Source: Pseudomonadota bacterium
Lineage (GTDB): Bacteria; Pseudomonadota; Gammaproteobacteria; QQUJ01
Length of the DNA: 64,000 nucleotides
Reading direction: 5' to 3'
NCBI GenBank assembly: GCA_008501635.1
Contig: QQUJ01000007.1
Location: 1 to 64,000, forward strand
Part shown: one piece after another, positions 7,026 through 16,655 of the stretch
Layout of the letters: the number at the start of each line of letters is the position of its first letter
Numbering within the stretch: position 1 is the first letter of the stretch
Translations under genes and position numbers: made by a program
The notes under the pieces: generated by a model
The model's database searches: none
Told to the model about the DNA's origin: nothing
Seen by the model: only the letters and a program-made list of their open reading frames with translations

Positions 7026-8654
7026 GTGCCTCAAACCATAGCCCAACTGACCGTCGAGTCGCTGATTGCCAACGGGATCGAGAACCTCTATTGCGTGCCG
7101 GGCGTGCAAAACGATCATTTTTTCAACGCTCTGTTTGATCGCCAGAACGAATTGCGACCCGTCAATACCCGCCACGAACAGGGTGCGGCCTACATGGCCT
7201 TGGGCGCGGCACTGGCGACGGGTAGGCCGCAAGCCTTTTCCATCGTGCCCGGGCCCGGCTTCTTGAATGGCTGTGCAGCCCTGTGCACGGCCTATGCGCT
7301 GAACGCACCGGTTTTTGGCGTGATCGGGCAAATCCCTTCGGGTGCCATCGGCAAGGGGCTGGGCCTGTTGCATGAAATCGAGGGCCAGCTTGAGACCCTC
7401 AAATCATTGACAAAACATTCCGATCGTGTGGTGAGCGGCGCGGATGCGGTTCAGAAATTCGACACGGCGTGGAGCGAGCTTTTATCGGGCCGGCCGCGCC
7501 CGGTCGGCCTCGAGGTCCCGGTCGATGTGTGGCTGAAGGAGACGAGTTATGACCCGGGTAAATTGACAGTCATTCGCCCGTCCCCCGCGGAGGCAAATCC
7601 CACAAAGATTACCCAAGCCGCCGCGCTAATTTCGTCAGCCAAACGCCCCCTGATCGCCGTTGGATCCGGCTCGCAAGCCCACAGCGCAGAGGTACGCAGA
7701 CTGGCTGAGGCAATCGGAGCCGGCGTCATGGCCTACCGGACCGGGCGCGGCGTCATGGATTCACGCGACGATCTGGCGATCACCATGCCGATTGGACACA
7801 CCCTGTGGCCCGAATGCGATCTCGTTATCGGTCTTGGCTCGCGACTGACCACGCAGAAGCTTGACTGGGGCGTCGATGACGATCTTAAAATCCTGCACAT
7901 CGATGTGGATGAAACCACGCTGACTAAGATCACGCCGCCGACGCTCGGGATCCATGCCGATCTTGCCACCGCCCTGCCAGCGCTGAACGCGGCACTTGGG
8001 GCACAGCCGGACCGCTCCGGCTGGAAAGCAAAAATCGCCAAGGAAAAGGCCCGTTTCGCTGCTGTCATCGCTGAGGAGTTTGCGCCGCAGCTCGGTTGGT
8101 TGAAGGCTATTCGCGACGCACTCCCCGAGGACGGAATCTTTGTCGACGAGCTCACCCAGATCGGCTACGTCTCGCGCTTCGCTTTCCCAAGCTATCGGCC
8201 ACGCACCTACCTGTCGACCGGCTATCAGGGTACGCTTGGCTGGGGCATCGCCGCTGCACTTGGTGCCGCCCACGCGAGGCCGGATGTACCGGTTGTTTCC
8301 ATCGCGGGCGACGGAGGTGCGATGTTCACAATCACGGAACTCGCCACGGCCACACATCACAACATCCCGCTCAACGTAATTGTCATGAAGGACAACGCGT
8401 TCGGCAACGTGAAAGGCATCCAGCGGGATAAATACGACTCGCGCTATATCGCGTCAGATCTGACCAGCCCCGACTTCGTCATGTTGGCCAGGAGCTGTGG
8501 GGTAACGGCTGCCCGTGCAACCACCTCGGATGAGTTGCATGCGGAGCTGACGAGGGCAATCGACAATCCCGGCCCGAACCTTATCGAGGTTCCGGTGAGT
8601 GACTTCCCCTCGCCCTGGCATTACCTCCTCATGCCCAAAGTGAGAGGCATGTGA
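7026..8654 (+). CDS. Thiamine-diphosphate-dependent 2-oxoacid enzyme (acetolactate synthase/benzoylformate decarboxylase family)
   Basis: ThDP enzyme of 542 aa with the usual three-domain layout: N-terminal PYR domain with the catalytic glutamate in NTRHEQGAAYMA (Glu51), central domain about residues 185-320, and C-terminal PP domain with the Mg/ThDP motif SIAGDGG...N near 426-458. The GTG start at 7026 has an AGGAGA site about 6 bases upstream. It lies directly before a broken FMN-linked and an intact FAD-linked 2-hydroxyacid dehydrogenase and an aldehyde dehydrogenase. Non-oxidative decarboxylation of a 2-oxoacid to an aldehyde, as in the mandelate pathway, is therefore the likely reaction. 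The substrate is not known. An acetolactate-synthase-type ligation cannot be excluded from sequence alone. Confidence 0.85.
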   Translation: MPQTIAQLTVESLIANGIENLYCVPGVQNDHFFNALFDRQNELRPVNTRHEQGAAYMALGAALATGRPQAFSIVPGPGFLNGCAALCTAYALNAPVFGVIGQIPSGAIGKGLGLLHEIEGQLETLKSLTKHSDRVVSGADAVQKFDTAWSELLSGRPRPVGLEVPVDVWLKETSYDPGKLTVIRPSPAEANPTKITQAAALISSAKRPLIAVGSGSQAHSAEVRRLAEAIGAGVMAYRTGRGVMDSRDDLAITMPIGHTLWPECDLVIGLGSRLTTQKLDWGVDDDLKILHIDVDETTLTKITPPTLGIHADLATALPALNAALGAQPDRSGWKAKIAKEKARFAAVIAEEFAPQLGWLKAIRDALPEDGIFVDELTQIGYVSRFAFPSYRPRTYLSTGYQGTLGWGIAAALGAAHARPDVPVVSIAGDGGAMFTITELATATHHNIPLNVIVMKDNAFGNVKGIQRDKYDSRYIASDLTSPDFVMLARSCGVTAARATTSDELHAELTRAIDNPGPNLIEVPVSDFPSPWHYLLMPKVRGM

Positions 8655-8663
8655 GCGCAATGA

Positions 8664-9375
8664 GTGATTCCGCAATGTTCATTGCAATCTCTAGAACTTG
8701 CCGTAAGGGCAAGGTCGTGCATTTCAGATTTCGCCGGGAAATGTCTCGGCGGCGGCACCGGACCTGATATGCTCATCACTCGAAACCAGGACGCGACCCA
8801 CCCGATTCGGTTTTCGCCATTGGTGCTTGCTGGGACGTTGGAGTCTGATACCGACCCAAACCTCTTTGGGCGAAGATTCGATGTCCCGTTCGGCTCGGTG
8901 CCGGTCGGCATATCGGGGTTGATATGGCCCGGGTCTGAGAAGTCCATTACTACTGCGGCCGCCCGGAGAAACTTCCCTTACCGCCTGAGTATGGCCGTGT
9001 GCGAAACGCCCAAGGCGATTGCCGCGATCGCCGGGGAAGGCAAGCTGGTTTCAGCTCCACCCGTCGCTTACGGCGGATATCCAGGCCGACATCCTCGAGC
9101 AGGTGAAAAACGCAGGCGTGGAGACGCTCGGCCGCATAGTGGACGCACCGGTGGTCAGCTGCCGCGAACGGCAGGCCAGGTTGGGGCTCGGCTCACCGCC
9201 CTGATACACACCCGGCTCGATGTGGCGCGTGGCGAGTCCGGGGAGGAACCACGTCACCGGGATCCTGGTGCAAGACCTGAAAAACAAGATGATCCAGACG
9301 GTGTTGAGTGATTTTGCCAGGCTTCGGGACCGTTTGTTGCCAACCCAATGCGAAGCTGAAGCAGCCCGACCATGA
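8664..9375 (+). pseudogene. Broken FMN-dependent alpha-hydroxyacid dehydrogenase (LldD/mandelate dehydrogenase family)
   Basis: The first part (about 8710-9045) reads ARSCISDFAGKCLGGGTGPD, then IRFSPLVLAGTLESDTDPNL and PVGISGLIWPGSE, the N-terminal pattern of FMN-dependent 2-hydroxyacid dehydrogenases. The homology then moves to another frame near 9045 (WFQLHPSLTADIQADILEQV, then CRERQARLGLGSPP), where a TGA at 9202-9204 interrupts it. The frame continues with TPGSMWRVASPGRN and ends at a TGA overlapping the next start codon. The C-terminal half with the catalytic His/Arg and phosphate site is missing. The gene therefore has at least one frameshift, one internal stop and a large deletion, and is not functional. 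Confidence 0.8.
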
Positions 9376-10778
9376 ACGCTCCCCTCGAAACGCTGCGATC
9401 CTTGCTTGGCCCCAAAGGGCTTATCCCAGGCTCGGAGGCCGCCGGTTATACAACCGACATCGCCGGAAGAACCGCCCCGTGCCTTGCCGTCTTACGGCCC
9501 GCATCGACCCAGGAAGTCTCTGACGCCGTCAGGATCTGCGCCGAGCACGATCTCGCGATCATCCCGCAGGGCGGAAACACCAATCTCTGCCAAATGACCG
9601 TGCCCGAGTCAGGGCGCGACAGCGTTATCCTCAACCTGTCTCGTATGAACCATATCTTGGAAGTGGATCCGGCCTGCTCCACGATCACCGCGGAATCAGG
9701 CTGTACTATCCAGGCCTTGCAGGAGGCCGCAGCGGAGCAAGACCGTTTGTTTGCTCCTGATTGGGGCGCGCGGGGAACGGCGCAGATCGGCGGCGCCGTC
9801 GCCACCAATGGTGGGGGTCTGAACGTGTTCCGCTACGGTACTACACGCGAACAGGTTTTGGGCATGGAGGTCGTCCTGCCTGATGGCCAGGTCTGGGACG
9901 GCATGCGCAGCTTACGCAAGGATAATTCCGGCTATGACCTGAAGCAGCTTTTCATCGGTGCGGAGGGAACGCTGGGCATCATCACCAAGCTCGTCTTCAA
10001 GCTCCATCCCCTGCAGCCGTTCACCCAATCGATGATGGCGGTATTGGCCGATATAAGCCGTCTTACCGATTATCTGAACCTCGCCCAATCCCTTGCCGGC
10101 GGCAAGCTGGTGGCTGTCGAGCTGTTGAACGGGATCGGTATGGAAAAGGCCTTAGAACGCTATCCGGACCTGCATCGCCCGCTGGATACCAAGGCCGACT
10201 GGTATGTGCTGATCCGGCTTGCCGGCGCGTCTCCGGTCGAGGAAACCCTAACCGCGATATACGAACAGGGTTTCAAAGGCGGAATGCTGGAAGATGCGGT
10301 AATGGCGCAATCCGTTGCCCAGGAGCGCAATATCTGGGAAATCCGCGAACAGATGATTCCGATGCAGTATTTTAAGGGGCATCAGGTCAAATGGGATGTA
10401 TCGGTACCCGTTTCCAGGATTGTGGATTTCCTGCGGGCCGCCGAAGCCATCGCCGCGAAACATCAGAAAGAGGCCATCACCTATGCGGTTGGCCATGTAG
10501 GCGACGGCAATATCCATTACAGCATTTTCCCCAAAGGCGAAGCGGGGCCGGAGATGGATCGATTGAACGCCATTTATACGCAGGAAATCGATGCACTCAT
10601 CTGGTCCTTTGGCGGGTCGATCGTCGCGGAACATGGTGTGGGGTCTGTCTATATGGACCGCATGCGCCGGCAAAAGTCGGCGGTCGAATACCAGATGATG
10701 CAGAAACTGCGCGCCCTCTTCGACCCACAAGGCATTATGAACCCCGGCAAACTGATTCGCCGCAACCCGGACAACTAA
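9372..10778 (+). CDS. FAD-linked D-2-hydroxyacid dehydrogenase/oxidase (GlcD-like)
   Basis: FAD flavoprotein of 468 aa of the PCMH/FAD-oxidase C family, which includes D-lactate, D-2-hydroxyglutarate and glycolate oxidase subunits. The FAD-binding domain spans about residues 35-215 with PQGGNTNLC, GGAVATNGGGLNVFRYGTTR and FIGAEGTLGIIT. The C-terminal domain carries YAVGHVGDGNIHYSIFP (metal/substrate site), IVAEHGVGSVY and DPQGIMNPGKL. The ATG at 9372 overlaps the stop of the preceding pseudogene. The aldehyde dehydrogenase starts 3 bases after its stop, indicating an operon. It probably oxidises a D-2-hydroxyacid to the 2-oxoacid used by the upstream ThDP enzyme. The exact substrate is unknown. 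Confidence 0.88.
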   Translation: MNAPLETLRSLLGPKGLIPGSEAAGYTTDIAGRTAPCLAVLRPASTQEVSDAVRICAEHDLAIIPQGGNTNLCQMTVPESGRDSVILNLSRMNHILEVDPACSTITAESGCTIQALQEAAAEQDRLFAPDWGARGTAQIGGAVATNGGGLNVFRYGTTREQVLGMEVVLPDGQVWDGMRSLRKDNSGYDLKQLFIGAEGTLGIITKLVFKLHPLQPFTQSMMAVLADISRLTDYLNLAQSLAGGKLVAVELLNGIGMEKALERYPDLHRPLDTKADWYVLIRLAGASPVEETLTAIYEQGFKGGMLEDAVMAQSVAQERNIWEIREQMIPMQYFKGHQVKWDVSVPVSRIVDFLRAAEAIAAKHQKEAITYAVGHVGDGNIHYSIFPKGEAGPEMDRLNAIYTQEIDALIWSFGGSIVAEHGVGSVYMDRMRRQKSAVEYQMMQKLRALFDPQGIMNPGKLIRRNPDN

Positions 10779-10781
10779 TCC

Positions 10782-12269
10782 ATGTTGAAACAAGACGAAA
10801 TCAATCGCTTGCGCGCTGCAAACCTGCCGCCCAGGGCCATGATCATCGACGGCGAAATCTGCCAGGCCCTATCGGGGCGGACACGCGAGGTTATCTCGCC
10901 GATCGACGGTACGGTCCTGACCACCATTCCCGATGGCGCTGCCGAAGATGCCGAGCGGGCCATCGCTGCTGCGCGCGTTGCGTTCGAAGATGGACGCTGG
11001 TCGCGGATGGCGCCGCAGGAGCGTAAGAAGATCATGCATCGCTGGGCGGATCTGATAGAGGCCGAGGCATTGTCGCTCACCGTCATGGGCGTGCGCGAAA
11101 ACGGCACTGAGATCGCTACGGCGATCGACGCCGAGGCCGGGTCGGCGGTGACGACGATCCGCTACTATGCCGAGGCAATCGACAAGATCTATGGCGAAAT
11201 CGCTCCTACCCCGGACGGTATCCTGGGTCTTATTCACCATGAGCCTGTGGGGGTGGTGGGGGCCATCGTACCCTGGAACTTCCCGCTCATGATTGGCGCC
11301 TGGAAGCTGGGACCGGCTCTTGCGACGGGTAATACCGTGATCTTGAAGCCCGCGGAAACGGCGTCGCTCACTCTCCTGCGGATTGGGGAACTGGCGCTGG
11401 AAGCCGGTATCCCCGCCGGCGTTTTGAATGTGGTGACAGGGGCTGGTTCGGTGGTCGGCGAAGCCATGGCCCGCTCCATGGAAATCGATGTCATCACCTT
11501 TACCGGCTCTGGCGGAGTCGGCCGCAGGCTCCTGGAAAATGCTGCGAAATCGAACCTGAAGCGTGTCTATCTGGAACTTGGAGGAAAATCCGCGAATATC
11601 GTCTTCGCCGACACGCCCGACCTTGATACCGCAGCTCGGGCTGCCGCCGCAGCGATTTTTAAAAATGCCGGCCAGGTTTGCGTCGCGGGTTCCAGACTTC
11701 TGCTGGAACGCTGTATCTATGACGAGTTTTTAGACCGGCTCGCCCAGGTTACACAGAGCTTGATAGTGGGGGATCCACTCGATCTCAACTCCAACATTGG
11801 CGCCATCAACAGCGCTCGCCAGCTCACCCAGAATCTAAGCTTCGTCGACACAGCGCAAGCCGAAGGCGGAACCCTATTGCTGGGCGGCAAGCGCATCCTG
11901 GCGGATACTGGCGGCTTCTACATGGAACCGACCATCGTGGCTCAAGTCGCGCCGCATCACCGCCTCGTCCAGGAAGAAGTTTTCGGGCCCGTTCTGGCGG
12001 TGATGGTTTTTGACGATGAAGCGGAAGCAGTGAAACTGGCCAACTGCACTAGTTATGGTTTGGCGGGCGCTGTCTGGACTGCGGACCTGGCCCGCACACT
12101 CCGGATGATCCGAGCGGTCAAAACCGGCATGGTGCAGGTCAACCGCTACGCCCAGGTCGATATCACGTCGCCGCTTGGTGGAGTGAAACAATCTGGCAAT
12201 GGCCACGACAGATCGCTTCATGCGCTTGACAAATTCACCAACCTGAAAACCGCTTGGATCCAGTTCTGA
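10782..12269 (+). CDS. NAD(P)+-dependent aldehyde dehydrogenase
   Basis: Aldehyde dehydrogenase superfamily enzyme of 495 aa, normal length. The coenzyme/oxyanion segment is VPWNFP (Asn166), the cofactor loop is FTGSGGVG near 240-247, the general base is in LELGGKS (Glu265) and the nucleophile is in NAGQVCVAG (Cys300). It is most like the gamma-glutamyl-aminobutyraldehyde/betaine-aldehyde/aromatic aldehyde group. As the last gene of the 7026-12269 run it would oxidise the aldehyde released by the ThDP decarboxylase to a carboxylic acid. This gives the same chemistry as a mandelate-to-benzoate pathway. The actual aldehyde is not determined. Confidence 0.92.
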   Translation: MLKQDEINRLRAANLPPRAMIIDGEICQALSGRTREVISPIDGTVLTTIPDGAAEDAERAIAAARVAFEDGRWSRMAPQERKKIMHRWADLIEAEALSLTVMGVRENGTEIATAIDAEAGSAVTTIRYYAEAIDKIYGEIAPTPDGILGLIHHEPVGVVGAIVPWNFPLMIGAWKLGPALATGNTVILKPAETASLTLLRIGELALEAGIPAGVLNVVTGAGSVVGEAMARSMEIDVITFTGSGGVGRRLLENAAKSNLKRVYLELGGKSANIVFADTPDLDTAARAAAAAIFKNAGQVCVAGSRLLLERCIYDEFLDRLAQVTQSLIVGDPLDLNSNIGAINSARQLTQNLSFVDTAQAEGGTLLLGGKRILADTGGFYMEPTIVAQVAPHHRLVQEEVFGPVLAVMVFDDEAEAVKLANCTSYGLAGAVWTADLARTLRMIRAVKTGMVQVNRYAQVDITSPLGGVKQSGNGHDRSLHALDKFTNLKTAWIQF

Positions 12270-12276
12270 TTTTATT

Positions 12277-12490
12277 TCACATGCGATACCGTCCGCCTGC
12301 CCGCTGGTGGAGTGGCTTGAAGATGATGCGCATCGTGCCCCCGCAGTAAACAATTTTCAGCCGGTAACGAACATTGCCGTTTGGTGTGAGCGACAGACGC
12401 CTCCCGAAATGGCGGGCGACTGATATAGCGGCACAGCTTTTCGAACTTCTTTCGCAGGCGTTTCAGTCCCTTCAGCTGATCGAGCCTCAT
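12277..12490 (-). pseudogene. IS91-family transposase C-terminal remnant
   Basis: On the minus strand one frame reads LKRLRKKFEKLCRYISRPPF and a second frame continues RRLSLTPNGNVRYRLKIVYC then GGTMRIIFKPLH, ending at TGA 12277-12279. LCRYISRPP followed by RLSLTPNGNVRYRLK is the hallmark C-terminal region of IS91-type (Y2) transposases. A frameshift separates the two parts and the catalytic region is absent. It sits between the aldehyde dehydrogenase and the IclR gene and probably records a past transposition in the catabolic segment. Confidence 0.7.
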
Positions 12491-12760
12491 GCCGCTGTAC
12501 CGCTTTCGCCATCGGATATCGGTTTGTTCCGTGATGCCGATTCGCGGATCGCGTCGATTCCGACTGTTTCCTGCTCAACCGGTATTTCCATCTGACAGAA
12601 CGGGACGGTCCACTGCCAAATTGTTGCGTATATCGTGACAAATATCTGTACGTGATCTGTAATCTCTGCATACCAAGGTATTTTCTCCTTTTAATGTTGC
12701 GCATAGCATGACATATAGATACGATTAATCGGGTAAAAGCAGAAACTCGAACGCATCGAC
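12491..12760. other. Intergenic region upstream of the IclR gene
   Basis: About 270 bases with no supported gene. Further decayed IS91-like sequence may extend into the left part. The right part is AT-rich (near 12660-12725) and should hold the IclR promoter, but no confident promoter boxes were identified. Confidence 0.4.
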
Positions 12761-13561
12761 ATGACAGAAATAAGCCGAATGCAGAGCGTCGCCAGGGCCA
12801 CGAAGGTCCTCCGCGCGATCACAGAGGCACAGGACGAGGACGGCTGGACGCGGGGGGCGGAAATCGCTGAGGCGACCGGCCTTCACCGCGGCACGGTCCA
12901 CCGCTTTCTGCGGGCTTGGGTGTACGAGGGTTGGGTGGAACACGATGAGAAGAGCCGCCGCTACCGGATCGGGTTGTCGTTGCTCGCCCTCTCGGCAACC
13001 GCCGCGGGCAAAAACCGCTTTCTCTCCGTGGCCCGCTCGGCGGTCGCGGCACTCGCGGAAAAGACCGGAGACACGGCCTACCTGTTTCAGCACGCGGGAT
13101 TGGACGGGGTGTGCATGGAACGCCAGGCGGGCAGCCATCCGATTCAATACCTGGCCACCCACGTGGGCAACCGGGTCCCGCTGGGCAGGATGGCCGGAAC
13201 GATCGCTATTCTCTCCGCTCTCGACGAACGAACCGCCGCTTATATTATCGATGAAAACATCTCAAGAAATGACGTTTTCGCTCAGGCGGGCCGCCGGTAC
13301 TACCTCGACGCTGTCGACACCGCCCGCCGGCAAGGGTACGCGGAGACCGAAGGCACTCTTATTCCCGGCATTCGGGGTTTCGGCGTCCCACTTATGGTCG
13401 GCAACCAAGTGGCTGGCGGACTGAGTCTGGCGGTCATGAAGGACCGCCTGGAGGGCGACCACCGCACCGTCGTCCTGAAAGCGCTTAAGGAACAGGCGGC
13501 GCAAGTCCGCCGCATCATGAATCCCGGAAATGAAAGGGAAACAGTACGCAAAGCCGTATAG
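12761..13561 (+). CDS. IclR-family transcriptional regulator
   Basis: Regulator of 266 aa. The winged helix-turn-helix occupies about residues 5-70 (SVARATKVLRAITE; EIAEATGLHRGTVHRFLRAW) and the IclR effector-binding domain about 80-255 (GNRVPLGRMAGTIAILSA; GIRGFGVPLMVGNQVAGGLS). It lies just before the TAXI-type transporter operon and after the 2-hydroxyacid genes, all on the plus strand. It is therefore the best candidate for substrate-responsive control of one or both operons. No operator was located with confidence. Confidence 0.9.
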   Translation: MTEISRMQSVARATKVLRAITEAQDEDGWTRGAEIAEATGLHRGTVHRFLRAWVYEGWVEHDEKSRRYRIGLSLLALSATAAGKNRFLSVARSAVAALAEKTGDTAYLFQHAGLDGVCMERQAGSHPIQYLATHVGNRVPLGRMAGTIAILSALDERTAAYIIDENISRNDVFAQAGRRYYLDAVDTARRQGYAETEGTLIPGIRGFGVPLMVGNQVAGGLSLAVMKDRLEGDHRTVVLKALKEQAAQVRRIMNPGNERETVRKAV

Positions 13562-13645
13562 GCCTGCCCGGGCAGGCCGGACTATTTTCAAGCGGACATT
13601 AAGAACCGCGAAATACCAACCCACCAAATTGAGGAGTCATGAGAG

Positions 13646-14665
13646 ATGAGCAAGTTCAACAGAACGGCCCTGGTCGTATTAATGGTATTGGGGATCACGG
13701 TTACCGCGACTGAGGCATCGGCCCAACTCGGGCGTGTCACCATTGGGACCAATCCACAGGGCACCCTCTATTACGTCGTTGGCGGCGGCTTTTCCAAGCT
13801 GCTGTCCGATAAATTGGGCATCAAGGCAACCGCACAGCCCTATGCCGGCTCGTCGGTCTACCTGCCGCTGGTGCAATCCGGCGAGGTCACCATGGGGATC
13901 AGTTCCTCGCTTGACAGCGGCATGGCCTTCTCAGGATCCGGCGCCTACGCCAACACGCCCGGCCTCAAGGGCCTGCGCGCCCTGGCCATGACCTGGCCGC
14001 TGCCCTACGCCTATTTTGCCCGGGCGGAATCGGGCATGAAGACCATCGCCGACCTGAAGGGCAAACGGGTAGTGACGGACTTCAAGGCCAACGCCGCGCT
14101 CAAGGCGGCGAATGAGGCCATGCTCAGGGCCGGCGGAATCGATCCGGAGAGAGACATCGATCCGATCGCCGTGTCCGGTCTTCCGGGCGGCTACGAGGGG
14201 GTAAGCGAAGGCTCTATCGACGCGTCGGCAACAGCGCTGGCGATTCCCTTGGCGCGCAAGTTCCATGCGACCATTCCGGGCGGCCTGGTCATGCTCGATG
14301 TCACCGGCTCCAACGCGACGACCGAATTCACCAACGCCCAGTTACCGGGCCTGTACATCACCAACAGCAAGCCGAGCAAGAACAATGTGGGTGTGAACAA
14401 TGAGATCTCGGTTACAGGCTTCGATATCTTCCTTCTGATCGGCAAGGACGCGTCGGACGACGACGCCTATCAGGTGATCAAGCTGCTGCACGAAAACTGG
14501 GACGATTTGAAGACAAAGTACAAGGTTCTGGGGCGCAACACGGCCGACGGCTTGGCCAAGGCCAGCAATACGGTCCCCTACCACCCCGGGGCGATTAAGT
14601 ACTTCAAGGAAATCGGCATTTGGACCGAGGCCAATGACAAGCGGGAAAAAGAGTTGATGAACTGA
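13646..14665 (+). CDS. TAXI-family TRAP transporter solute-binding protein
   Basis: Periplasmic binding protein of 339 aa with an N-terminal signal peptide (about residues 1-26, ending TEASA) and the TAXI family signature GTNPQGTLYYVVGGGFSKLL just after it. ADLKGKRVVTDF is the usual first hinge region. It delivers a carboxylate or similar anion to the fused TRAP permease encoded next. A GAGGAGT ribosome-binding site lies upstream. The gene starts 84 bases after the IclR regulator. Ligand not predictable from sequence; the neighbouring amidohydrolase and flavoprotein suggest an aromatic or carboxylated substrate. Confidence 0.88.
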   Translation: MSKFNRTALVVLMVLGITVTATEASAQLGRVTIGTNPQGTLYYVVGGGFSKLLSDKLGIKATAQPYAGSSVYLPLVQSGEVTMGISSSLDSGMAFSGSGAYANTPGLKGLRALAMTWPLPYAYFARAESGMKTIADLKGKRVVTDFKANAALKAANEAMLRAGGIDPERDIDPIAVSGLPGGYEGVSEGSIDASATALAIPLARKFHATIPGGLVMLDVTGSNATTEFTNAQLPGLYITNSKPSKNNVGVNNEISVTGFDIFLLIGKDASDDDAYQVIKLLHENWDDLKTKYKVLGRNTADGLAKASNTVPYHPGAIKYFKEIGIWTEANDKREKELMN

Positions 14666-14765
14666 CGGGTCTTCTCCCGAATATGGTTGGTGGGGTGGGA
14701 ACGCGGCGCGAAAGCGGAAGCGTTCCCCCTCACCCGATTTTGCTAAAACCAGCGAGAGATTACTC

Positions 14766-16655
14766 ATGTCATACCGCTTGGCCACTGCGTCCTATCAGTT
14801 CCTACTGGCGGCGATCCCCTTCCTGGGTATCCTGTGGTTAGTCGATCTTCCCCTCCTGCTAAGGCTGCCCGTCCTCGACGCCTCCTACTTGTCGGTAATG
14901 GTTGGGATGGCCATAGCCGCCGGCTTTCTGCGCAACCCGTACGGCAAACGGGCGGGCGCCCTCGAACTGACAATCGGCATCCTGGCCCTGGCCTGTTGGT
15001 TCTGGGCGGGATATAACCACGGCGACTGGCTGATCGACATCGCCAATCGGGGGCCCGAAAAATGGCTCCCGGGCCTGATCGGACTGGTGCTCCTGCTGGA
15101 GGCATTGCGGAAAAACTGCGGCACGCCGATCACCGCCCTGGTGTCGGTCATCGGGCTTTACGCCTTTTTGGGCCACCACCTCCCCGGCGCCTTTGAAGCC
15201 CCCTACACCTCGCCAGCCCGCCTCGTTCTATATCTCTACAGTGACACCAACGGTGTCCCCGGGCTGGTCCTCGGAGTGTGTGTGACAGTGGTGCTCGGTT
15301 TCATCGTACTGGGGGCGGTGATGGGTGCGGTGGGATCCAGCAAGTATTTCACCGACCTGGCCATGGGCGCCATGGGGCATCGACGCGGTGGACCGGCCAA
15401 GGTCGCCGTCGTCGCCTCCAGCATCTTCGGCTCGATCAGCGGCTCGACGGTCGCCAACGTCATGAGCACCGGCGTGGTGACGATTCCGCTGATGAAGCGA
15501 TCGGGTTTCCCCCCTCACGTCGCCGCAGCCATTGAAGCGGTGGCGTCGAACGGCGGACAACTCGCGCCCCCAGTGATGGGCGCCACCGCTTTCCTGATCG
15601 CCGAATTTCTCCAGATCCCCTACAGCGACGTGGTGGCCGCCGCCCTCATTCCTGCGATTATCTACTACTTCATCCTGTTCATGCAGGTCGATCTGATCGC
15701 CGCCCGGCACGGCCTCCACGGTCTGCCGCGCGATCAACTCCCCAAGCTTGGGCAAACCTTCCGACACGGATGGCTCTATCTGACCCCTCTTGCCCTTTTG
15801 ATCTACTTCCTGTTCTGGCTCGGCTACACGCCCGGGAAAACCGCCCTGATCTGTGCGGCGACAACCGCGGTGGCGGGCTTTCTGGTCATGCGGCGCCTAC
15901 CGGACCGGGAGATGATCCGCTCTTTCTTCCACCAATCCGGCGGTACCCTGGTGACCCTAATCCTCATCTGCGCGGCGGCCGGAATTGTCATCGGCGCCCT
16001 GAATATTTCGGGCCTCGGATTTCTGCTGACCAACGTCCTGTCCCACGTGGGCGAGAGCGCCGGACTGCTGGTGATGCTGGCTCTGACGGCGGTGATCGCC
16101 ATCTTTCTGGGCATGGGCATGCCCACGGCGGCGGTCTACATCCTGTTGTCGATCATCCTGGCACCAGCCATCGTCGGTATGGGCGTTCCGGAACTGCCGG
16201 CCCATCTGTTTATTTTCTATTTCGGTCTGCTGTCCATGCTGACCCCACCGGTCGCCATCGCCTCCTACGCCGCCGCCAGCCTGGCCGGGGCGGGACTATG
16301 GAAGACCGGCCTCGCAGGTCTCCGTCTGGGGTCGTCGGCCTTCATCCTACCGTTTCTTTTCGCCTTGAATCCGGCACTCGTTGCCCAGGGCTCCTGGCTT
16401 GCCATCGGCCTTGCGACCGTCACCGTCAGTTTTGCCGGCTATCTGCTCGCCCGGTGCATGGCGGGCCGGAAGAACGGCGATAGAACCGACTGGCAGAGAT
16501 CGTGGGCTTTCCTCATCGCGGCGATGATCGTCGGAACCTCCACCCTCTGGTCGGGGCCGGAATCGTTTCTGGTGCTCGTCCCCACGGCAATCGTGTTCCT
16601 GCTGATCAACCTAAAAACCGGCCTCAACCGATTTAAACTCGGAGTAAGACAATGA
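14766..16655 (+). CDS. TRAP transporter permease, fused small and large subunits (DctQM type)
   Basis: Integral membrane protein of 629 aa with many hydrophobic helices. The N-terminal part corresponds to the small TRAP subunit and the remainder to the large DctM-like subunit. Conserved segments are GSISGSTVANVMSTGVVTIP, SNGGQLAPPVMGATAFLIAE and FLGMGMPTAAVYILLS. Such fused permeases accompany TAXI binding proteins and use a sodium or proton gradient. Its stop overlaps the start of the amidohydrolase by four bases. Uptake and first catabolic step are thus probably co-translated. Confidence 0.92.
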   Translation: MSYRLATASYQFLLAAIPFLGILWLVDLPLLLRLPVLDASYLSVMVGMAIAAGFLRNPYGKRAGALELTIGILALACWFWAGYNHGDWLIDIANRGPEKWLPGLIGLVLLLEALRKNCGTPITALVSVIGLYAFLGHHLPGAFEAPYTSPARLVLYLYSDTNGVPGLVLGVCVTVVLGFIVLGAVMGAVGSSKYFTDLAMGAMGHRRGGPAKVAVVASSIFGSISGSTVANVMSTGVVTIPLMKRSGFPPHVAAAIEAVASNGGQLAPPVMGATAFLIAEFLQIPYSDVVAAALIPAIIYYFILFMQVDLIAARHGLHGLPRDQLPKLGQTFRHGWLYLTPLALLIYFLFWLGYTPGKTALICAATTAVAGFLVMRRLPDREMIRSFFHQSGGTLVTLILICAAAGIVIGALNISGLGFLLTNVLSHVGESAGLLVMLALTAVIAIFLGMGMPTAAVYILLSIILAPAIVGMGVPELPAHLFIFYFGLLSMLTPPVAIASYAAASLAGAGLWKTGLAGLRLGSSAFILPFLFALNPALVAQGSWLAIGLATVTVSFAGYLLARCMAGRKNGDRTDWQRSWAFLIAAMIVGTSTLWSGPESFLVLVPTAIVFLLINLKTGLNRFKLGVRQ

